Assembly (NCBI GenBank): GCA_002405405.1
Contig: DHLT01000120.1
Location: 10,915 to 18,380 of the forward strand
Direction of reading: 5' to 3'
Length of the DNA stretch: 7,466 nucleotides
Source of the DNA: Ignavibacteria bacterium UBA4661
Lineage (GTDB): Bacteria > Bacteroidota > Ignavibacteria > Kapaibacteriales > UBA4661
Below are positions 1 to 5,245 of the stretch, in pieces. The translations under genes were made by a program, and so were the position numbers. A model generated the notes under the pieces. It saw only the letters and a list, made by a program, of their open reading frames with translations. It did no database searches and was not told the DNA's origin. The stretch's first letter is position 1. Each line of letters opens with the position of its first letter.

Positions 1-2511
1 CGATTGGAAGGTAATACCTGTACTTTTGAACAAAGATTTGAAGTACGTGGTCGCGGTGTGGAATCACGCCCCGATATGATTTTACCTTTTACAGATTTTG
101 GTTCGGTATTGGTCGGTCGTGATTCGACGATGATACTTACTGTACGCAATAATACACCGAGTGATACGCTGCGTATTTCTGTGTCGCTTCGCGATGGAGC
201 AAATTTTGTGCGTACAGGCGGACAAGCATTTACGCTTCTGCCCGGATCCAGCGCAACAACAAGTATTGCATTTCGACCTGTAACCACCGGAACAATTACC
301 GATCAGATTTGCATTTTCGAGCAGAGGTGCTTTGCTTCAACATGTGTAAGTATATCAGGCATTGGCGTGAATGAAGTGTTGAGTATCGAACCGAGTACCT
401 TGCGTATTGAAAACACAATTTCATGTGCTTCGCAGAATGGTGTTTTACAACTCAGAAATCTCACTAATCAGCCACAAACTCTCACCAATCCCAATTTTGT
501 GGGTATTGGCGGTGGAGCAGGTCGATTTACGATTGTTCCTGCCATTGCTCCGAATACGCCGATTACGCTTCCCCCGAATGGTACGCAACGATGGACAATT
601 ACCTACACACCCAATGATAACACGAATGATCGTTCTGATCGTGCACGCTTGAGTTTTACCTTGGCAGGGCAGAATTGGATTACCGATGTTCTTGGTACAT
701 CCTTGATTCCTCGTGTCGGTGCAACACGTCTTGTTACGTTTGGGCAATGGGAGGTCGGTGATCGTGCTCTCGACACGGTGTATGTGGAGAATGTGTCACC
801 CTATCCTGTTGCTGTGGGTGCACCACAATTGATCAGTACGGGATTTCGTTTGCTTCAAGCACTCGATGGAACACTTCCTAAAACACTGCAATCGCGTGAG
901 CGACTGCGTTTTGTGGTAGAGTTCGCACCACAACAAGCGCGGTCATTTCGTGACACGATTGTCTTTCCGGTTACGGGACCTTGTAATGCGCCACCTGCAC
1001 GTGTTGTCTTGACGGGGCAAGGTATTATCGAGCGTACAGAAATTCCGATTTCATTTTTGAATTTTGGATTTGTATATCCGTGCGAGTGTGTGAGCCGTGA
1101 TATTGTCTTGGTGAACAATTCATTTGTGCATGAACATACCGTCGAGAGCATTCTCACCGATGGTGTTGGGATTACGCCAATACAAACGGCACAACCCCAA
1201 CTTTTCACATGGAAACGCAAACGCACCAACACGAGTGATATACCATTCACTATTGCAAAACAAGAGCGCGATACGATTGTCGTAACATATTGTCCGCGTA
1301 CGCCATCGACACAACTCTTTTCCATCAACTCAGCAAATATGCGGTTTCGAGCGCGTGGTCCGGGGTGGAGCCAAAGTTATTCGGTGTATGTTGCCGGTCG
1401 AAGGTCATTACCGTTTGCACCGAATCCTGATTTAATTGTTTTTCCGCCGATGATTGCCGGAACGACATCCGCAACGCAAACCGCACAGCTTACGATTCCG
1501 GGTTTTGATTTGAATCCGCGTTTGGAAAATGTTGAAATTGACAGTATTGGTATCTTATCGATTGATCCACCTGATGCTGTGAATGTATTTCGTATTGCAC
1601 CGCCCCGAACAGGGCTGACGATTCCACCGAATACAACACGCGCCGTCAATGTTACTTTTCATCCTCTCGAAGCTCGTGAATATATTGCTCGGATTGCATT
1701 ATATCTGCGTAAACCTTGTGCTGAAATGGATACAACGATTGTACTGCAAGGTACTGCATATCCTTCGCCGAATAGCCTGCAAGCCCGCTTTGATGCAAAT
1801 ACATTTGGCGGTACAACATCGCTTACGGCAAATCCGTGCGATACGATTCGCGTACCGATTTTTCTGACACGTATACTGCCACGAGCAGTAGCAGAATTTA
1901 CAGCACGATTAACCTTTGATTCAACGCAGATGCGTGTGGTTGGTATTCGTGCCTTGCAAACACAAGCAGGTACAGCATCACTTCGGCGCACAAGTACGGC
2001 AACGCTGATGGTCTTTGGCAATACGCAGGCTAACCAATCAACGACGACACCGTTTGCAGAAGTGCTTTTCATAGCGCAAGCAGGATTTCGGGGAACAACA
2101 TCCTTGCGAACAGATTCCCTGCGACCTTTTATTGATGGACTTGATCCGACTTCTGCTTTTGGACGTATTCGTATTACCAATCCGCGTATTTCTGCACAAA
2201 GTACCTTACGGTACGATAGTGTCTTGGTGGGTGAGTGCGCCGTCGATACACTGCGTATTTTGAATACGGGAGATGTTGCCGTACAAATATCGACTGCTCT
2301 TGCGCAGTTAAATCTGCCACGCACCATGAGTGTGGTCAGTGCGCAACCGCCGCTCAATCAACTCATTCAACCTAATAGTAGTGCTGATGTTGTTATTCGA
2401 TATTGTCCGCTTCGTGCTGAAACAACGACGACGACGGTACAATTTGCCGTGCAACCCTGCTCTGTCAGTACAACAACACAAGTTGTTGCATCCAGCTATG
2501 CTACGCCTTTT
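1..2511 (+). repeat. Diverged tandem ASH/Ig-like modules in the surface protein
   Basis: The encoded protein repeats a unit of roughly 100-120 residues. The repetition is clear in protein pattern but not as DNA identity. The module cut by the left edge and the next full one share a C-x-F-E-Q-R motif (C7 and C104). The F/Y-x-P strand recurs as FRP, YTP, FAP, YCP, FHP and YCP in modules 1 to 6. Modules 3, 5 and 6 carry a Pro-Cys pair (C328, C573, C820) shortly before their last strand. The array is interrupted by a cohesin-like module between modules 5 and 6, at about bases 1774-2181. The divergence suggests old duplications rather than recent expansion. Confidence 0.7.
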
Positions 2512-3315
2512 ACCTTGAATATTCTTGCCGAACAGCGTCAATCCACTTTGGCAACACCCACACTTCTGCGAGGATATTTGGCAGATACGATTAAAATTGC
2601 TCTGCGACCGGATCGAGATATGCAGGCAGTAGTGCGAGGAAATCTCTTTATACAACGTCAGGCGCGGATGACCGGTGTTGTGGAATACAGTCCTTATGCG
2701 CTCAAGTATATCAGTACTACCGTTGCAAATGTATCGCAAGCTACAACACAGCATAGTGTAGTGCCGATATTGGAGCGACATGGTCGTTTGCGATTAGAAT
2801 ATAGTTCGCTTGCAACGATTGCTTCGCAACAGGATCTTGCTATTCTGACTTTTGTTGTTCCTTTGCCGGATACAACCTACACACCGATTCGGACATTCAT
2901 TATTCCTGAATCATTGACAAGCGATACACTGCAATACTTTGCTTTGCAGCAATCGACAACCACAGCCACATTCAATACGTTAGGGCGATGTGGGATCGAA
3001 TCAATTCGTTTTGCCGATATGCCTTCGCAAACAGCAGGTTCGCTGACCATTCGAGCATTCCCCCAACCCGCACATGATATGATTATCATGGCAATTGATC
3101 GTGCTGATGATAGCATACATGATATGGATTTGCACTTTACACTCTATGACATGATGGGGAAAGAACAATCCTTAGAGGCGCGTAATACTTTGCTTCGTAT
3201 GGGGGCACGAGAATTCACTCTGCCCTTGCCACGTATATTGCCAAATGGTGTTTATGTTCTTGTTGTAACTTCGCATACAATGGTTATGCGCATACCGATT
3301 GTTATCAGTCGTTAA
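1..3315 (+). CDS. Large secreted multi-module surface protein with T9SS sorting domain (5' partial)
   Basis: This is the C-terminal 1104 residues of a larger protein. The frame is open to the left edge, so the true start lies upstream; residues are numbered here from the codon at base 1. Residues 1-20 are the tail of a module cut by the window. Five ASH/Ig-like beta-sandwich modules follow at about 21-123, 124-239, 240-343, 344-468 and 469-591. A cohesin-like module lies at about 592-727, a sixth ASH-like module at 728-837, a divergent cohesin-like module at 838-1000, and a T9SS type A sorting domain at about 1005-1104. The ASH modules repeat an early 'FG.V.VG' strand, a 'V.N' strand, an 'L.P..S....V.F.P' segment and a closing 'V.L.G.G' strand. 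In the family, such proteins are exported by Sec, cross the outer membrane by T9SS, and are anchored or released. Adhesion or matrix scaffolding is an inference; no catalytic motif is visible. Module borders are by eye. Confidence 0.88.
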   Translation, partial: RLEGNTCTFEQRFEVRGRGVESRPDMILPFTDFGSVLVGRDSTMILTVRNNTPSDTLRISVSLRDGANFVRTGGQAFTLLPGSSATTSIAFRPVTTGTITDQICIFEQRCFASTCVSISGIGVNEVLSIEPSTLRIENTISCASQNGVLQLRNLTNQPQTLTNPNFVGIGGGAGRFTIVPAIAPNTPITLPPNGTQRWTITYTPNDNTNDRSDRARLSFTLAGQNWITDVLGTSLIPRVGATRLVTFGQWEVGDRALDTVYVENVSPYPVAVGAPQLISTGFRLLQALDGTLPKTLQSRERLRFVVEFAPQQARSFRDTIVFPVTGPCNAPPARVVLTGQGIIERTEIPISFLNFGFVYPCECVSRDIVLVNNSFVHEHTVESILTDGVGITPIQTAQPQLFTWKRKRTNTSDIPFTIAKQERDTIVVTYCPRTPSTQLFSINSANMRFRARGPGWSQSYSVYVAGRRSLPFAPNPDLIVFPPMIAGTTSATQTAQLTIPGFDLNPRLENVEIDSIGILSIDPPDAVNVFRIAPPRTGLTIPPNTTRAVNVTFHPLEAREYIARIALYLRKPCAEMDTTIVLQGTAYPSPNSLQARFDANTFGGTTSLTANPCDTIRVPIFLTRILPRAVAEFTARLTFDSTQMRVVGIRALQTQAGTASLRRTSTATLMVFGNTQANQSTTTPFAEVLFIAQAGFRGTTSLRTDSLRPFIDGLDPTSAFGRIRITNPRISAQSTLRYDSVLVGECAVDTLRILNTGDVAVQISTALAQLNLPRTMSVVSAQPPLNQLIQPNSSADVVIRYCPLRAETTTTTVQFAVQPCSVSTTTQVVASSYATPFTLNILAEQRQSTLATPTLLRGYLADTIKIALRPDRDMQAVVRGNLFIQRQARMTGVVEYSPYALKYISTTVANVSQATTQHSVVPILERHGRLRLEYSSLATIASQQDLAILTFVVPLPDTTYTPIRTFIIPESLTSDTLQYFALQQSTTTATFNTLGRCGIESIRFADMPSQTAGSLTIRAFPQPAHDMIIMAIDRADDSIHDMDLHFTLYDMMGKEQSLEARNTLLRMGAREFTLPLPRILPNGVYVLVVTSHTMVMRIPIVISR
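3013..3312 (+). other. C-terminal T9SS (Por) type A sorting domain
   Basis: The last 100 or so residues match the family pattern. An 'FPQPA' stretch at 1020-1024 stands for the usual Y/F-P-N-P. It is followed by an alternating hydrophobic strand, 'LYDMMGKE' for the typical L-x-D-x-x-G strand-turn, 'LPRILPNGVYVLVV' for the L-x-x-G-x-Y strand, and a short basic end (…VISR). In the family this domain is recognised by the T9SS translocon and usually cleaved by PorU-type sortases after export. The Gln in place of Asn in P-N-P is a tolerated variant. Confidence 0.85.
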
Positions 3316-3379
3316 GCGAGAGTGTCGGTCATTGCAGTACGGCGAGTAATGATAATATTTTCTGCTGAATTACACAGAA

Positions 3380-3420
3380 CAGTGTTTGTACTTCCGTACA
3401 AGCGTTGCGTTTTATATTTT
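3380..3420 (+). terminator. Rho-independent terminator after the surface-protein gene
   Basis: Bases 3380-3391 can pair with 3396-3407 as a 12-pair stem, with three G-U wobbles, closed by a TTCC tetraloop. Two bases later comes a T-rich tract, 3410-3420 (TTTTATATTTT). The wobbles favour the + strand transcript, because they become mismatches on the other strand. It lies about 65 bases past the TAA of the surface-protein gene and about 120 bases before the response regulator, so it would separate the two. The stem is not GC-rich, so efficiency is uncertain. Confidence 0.6.
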
Positions 3421-3537
3421 CACCACATTCACAAGTGCACTTTCCATCATTATTGTGGTTTTCTCGCATAGCCAAATAACCATCGGCATCTTGTATGCGT
3501 GAAGCACAAGCCACATTTTTCTTTGTTTATAATCGGT

Positions 3538-3966
3538 ATGGAAGCAAATACACAACATAGCTCTGCTGAACCCGTTGCATCAACTCAGCCGGTAACAGTT
3601 TTTATCGTTGATGATGATATTGCCACACGTAATTTTATCAAGTCGGTATTAGAGCAAGAACGACCACACATCAAGTTCACGGAAATTCATGATGGTTTGA
3701 CGGCATTGGTAGAATTGTTGAACATGGAAAGCGCGCCGTCGCTTGTTATTCTTGATATACAAATGCCTAAAGTGAATGGGCACAATATTGTGCAAGAATT
3801 ACGCAAACGATATCACAAAAATGATTTACCGATTGTCATGTGTACCGGTACTAACAATCGTGCACTTCTTATGGATTTGCTCCAACTTGGTGTGAATGAT
3901 ATGCTGCTAAAGCCTTTCGACCGCTTCGCTTTGCTCGCCAAAACACTCAAATACTTGGGTGATTAA
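3538..3966 (+). CDS. Stand-alone CheY-like response regulator (receiver domain only)
   Basis: A 142-residue cytoplasmic protein made almost entirely of one receiver domain, preceded by about 18 polar residues. All signature positions are present, numbering from the ATG at 3538: the acidic Mg-binding cluster D25-D26-D27, phospho-acceptor D73 in 'LVILDIQMPKVNG', the switch Thr T103 in 'VMCTG', and K125-P126 in 'LLKPFD'. It should accept phosphate from a histidine kinase. With no DNA-binding or enzymatic output domain, it probably acts by protein contact or as a phosphorelay intermediate. No kinase is encoded in the window, so its pathway is unknown. I chose this ATG over an in-frame GTG at 3499 because the extra 13 residues do not belong to the receiver fold; neither has a Shine-Dalgarno sequence. 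The gene ends in tandem TAA codons (3964-3969). Confidence 0.9.
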   Translation: MEANTQHSSAEPVASTQPVTVFIVDDDIATRNFIKSVLEQERPHIKFTEIHDGLTALVELLNMESAPSLVILDIQMPKVNGHNIVQELRKRYHKNDLPIVMCTGTNNRALLMDLLQLGVNDMLLKPFDRFALLAKTLKYLGD

Positions 3967-4057
3967 TAATGGTAATATGCTTTGTCTGTACTATGCTTCA
4001 TCTTTAAAAATGACTCGACTTATTTTGTTTTCATCACTTTTCTTCTTTGTACTATGA
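3967..4057 (+). promoter_or_regulatory. pgk leader with two tiny upstream ORFs
   Basis: This T-rich spacer separates the response regulator from pgk. It contains a 4-codon ORF (3993-4007, Met-Leu-His-Leu) and a 15-codon ORF (4010-4057) that begins just after an A-run and encodes a hydrophobic peptide ending FFFVL. The TGA of the second overlaps the pgk ATG in an ATGA junction. The 9-base string TGTACTATG occurs twice, at 3987-3995 and at 4048-4056 over the pgk start. No Shine-Dalgarno sequence precedes pgk and I found no convincing promoter or terminator hairpin. A role in translational coupling is inference; short ORFs like these can arise by chance. Confidence 0.3.
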
Positions 4058-5244
4058 TACGCACACTCGATCAACTCTCACTATCCGGCAAGCGCGTGTT
4101 GGTGCGCGTGGATTTTAATGTACCACAAGATGATACAGGCGCAATTACCGATACTACGCGCATTCGGGAGTCACTGGCGACGATTCGTGCTATCCGTTCA
4201 GCAGGTGGTAAAGTGATACTGATGTCGCATCTGGGTCGTCCCAAAGGTAAGGTTAATCCAAAATATACTCTTGCTCCTGTCGCACAATCACTTGGGACAT
4301 TGCTTGGTATTGATGTTCGTCTTGCTCCTGATTGTATTGGTGCTGATACGGAAGCACTCGTTGCAAGCATGAATGCAGGTGATGTAGTACTGCTGGAGAA
4401 TCTTCGATTTCATGCAGAAGAAGAAGATAATAATGCTGGATTTGCAGAAGCACTGGCACGGCTTGGTGACGTGTACGTCAATGACGCATTCGGTACTGCA
4501 CATCGTGCACATGCGAGTACAGAAGGAGTTGCGAGACTGATTGCTGAACGTGGAGCAGGCTATTTACTCAATAAAGAACTTCAATATTTGGGTTCGGCAG
4601 TGGCTCATCCACGCCGTCCTTTTACGGCAATCTTAGGCGGTTCAAAAATTTCAGGGAAGATTGATGTTTTACAAAATTTAATGGGGAAATGCGATACCGT
4701 GATTGTTGGTGGCGGTATGATTTTTACCTTCTACAAAGCTATGGGAAAAGAAGTAGGTGCATCGCTGGTAGAAGAAGATCGTATACAAATGGCAGAAGAT
4801 ATTTTGCGTCAAGCGCAGAATTCCGATGTAGAGTTGCTTCTGCCGGGTGATGTTGTTGTGACAACAAAATTTGCCAATGATGCCGAACGTAAAACGGTGA
4901 GTATTGATGATATCGAACCCGGCTGGATGGGCTTAGATATCGGTGCACAAACGATTCAACAATTTGTTACGACCATTACAGACTCGCAAACAGTTGTCTG
5001 GAATGGTCCGATGGGTGTTTTTGAGATGAGTAACTTTGCCGCAGGTACGATTGCCATTGCACAGGCACTTGCAACGGCAACTGAACAAGGTGCAACAACA
5101 ATTGTCGGTGGTGGCGATTCGGCAGCGGCAATAGCACAGTTTGGTTTTGCCGATAAAGTCACTCATGTTTCAACCGGTGGTGGAGCATCATTAGAGTTCC
5201 TCGAAGGAAAAGTGTTGCCCGGCGTTGCCGCATTGGATGTATAG
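4054..5244 (+). CDS. pgk: Phosphoglycerate kinase
   Basis: A 396-residue cytoplasmic glycolytic enzyme that converts 1,3-bisphosphoglycerate and ADP to 3-phosphoglycerate and ATP, and the reverse in gluconeogenesis. The length is normal for bacterial PGK. Substrate-site motifs in the N-terminal lobe are intact: 'RVDFNVP' (18-24, including D20 and N22), R36, 'SHLGRPKG' (58-65), 'LENLRF' (114-119) and '[13 protein letters not shown]' (144-156). The nucleotide lobe has 'GGSKISGK' (195-202), '[10 protein letters not shown]' (315-324), 'GGGDSAAA' (352-359) and the C-terminal 'STGGGASLE' (373-381). The ATG at 4054 is preferred over an in-frame TTG at 3982 because the family begins shortly before the first motif; the extra 24 residues would be a non-conserved hydrophobic stretch. 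It follows the response regulator by 87 bases and is one base from rnr, so pgk and rnr are probably co-transcribed. Nothing in the protein is unusual. Confidence 0.97.
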   Translation: MIRTLDQLSLSGKRVLVRVDFNVPQDDTGAITDTTRIRESLATIRAIRSAGGKVILMSHLGRPKGKVNPKYTLAPVAQSLGTLLGIDVRLAPDCIGADTEALVASMNAGDVVLLENLRFHAEEEDNNAGFAEALARLGDVYVNDAFGTAHRAHASTEGVARLIAERGAGYLLNKELQYLGSAVAHPRRPFTAILGGSKISGKIDVLQNLMGKCDTVIVGGGMIFTFYKAMGKEVGASLVEEDRIQMAEDILRQAQNSDVELLLPGDVVVTTKFANDAERKTVSIDDIEPGWMGLDIGAQTIQQFVTTITDSQTVVWNGPMGVFEMSNFAAGTIAIAQALATATEQGATTIVGGGDSAAAIAQFGFADKVTHVSTGGGASLEFLEGKVLPGVAALDV

Positions 5245-5245
5245 C

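Noticed and set aside
163..2260. Near-identical 16-base strings at 163-178 and 2245-2260 in the surface-protein gene.
   Set aside because: Both encode Asp-Thr-Leu-Arg-Ile but at non-equivalent places in their modules, so this is shared codon choice for a common strand motif, not a functional DNA repeat.
1659..2357. Long minus-strand open frame of 232 codons opposite the surface protein.
   Set aside because: It lies wholly antisense to a clearly coding region, and its translation has no recognisable domain. It is a by-product of the codon use on the + strand.
3528..3533. Perfect TATAAT hexamer just before the response regulator ATG.
   Set aside because: Transcription from it would begin at about the ATG itself, I see no -35 partner at the right distance, and FCB-group promoters usually differ. 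Most likely a coincidence in AT-rich sequence.
3499..3537. Upstream GTG start adding 13 residues to the response regulator.
   Set aside because: The added residues are outside the receiver fold, the codon is a weaker start, and no ribosome binding site supports it. It cannot be fully excluded.
3982..4053. Upstream TTG start adding 24 residues to phosphoglycerate kinase.
   Set aside because: PGK proteins start shortly before the RVDFNVP motif. The extension is a translated T-rich leader with no family counterpart.
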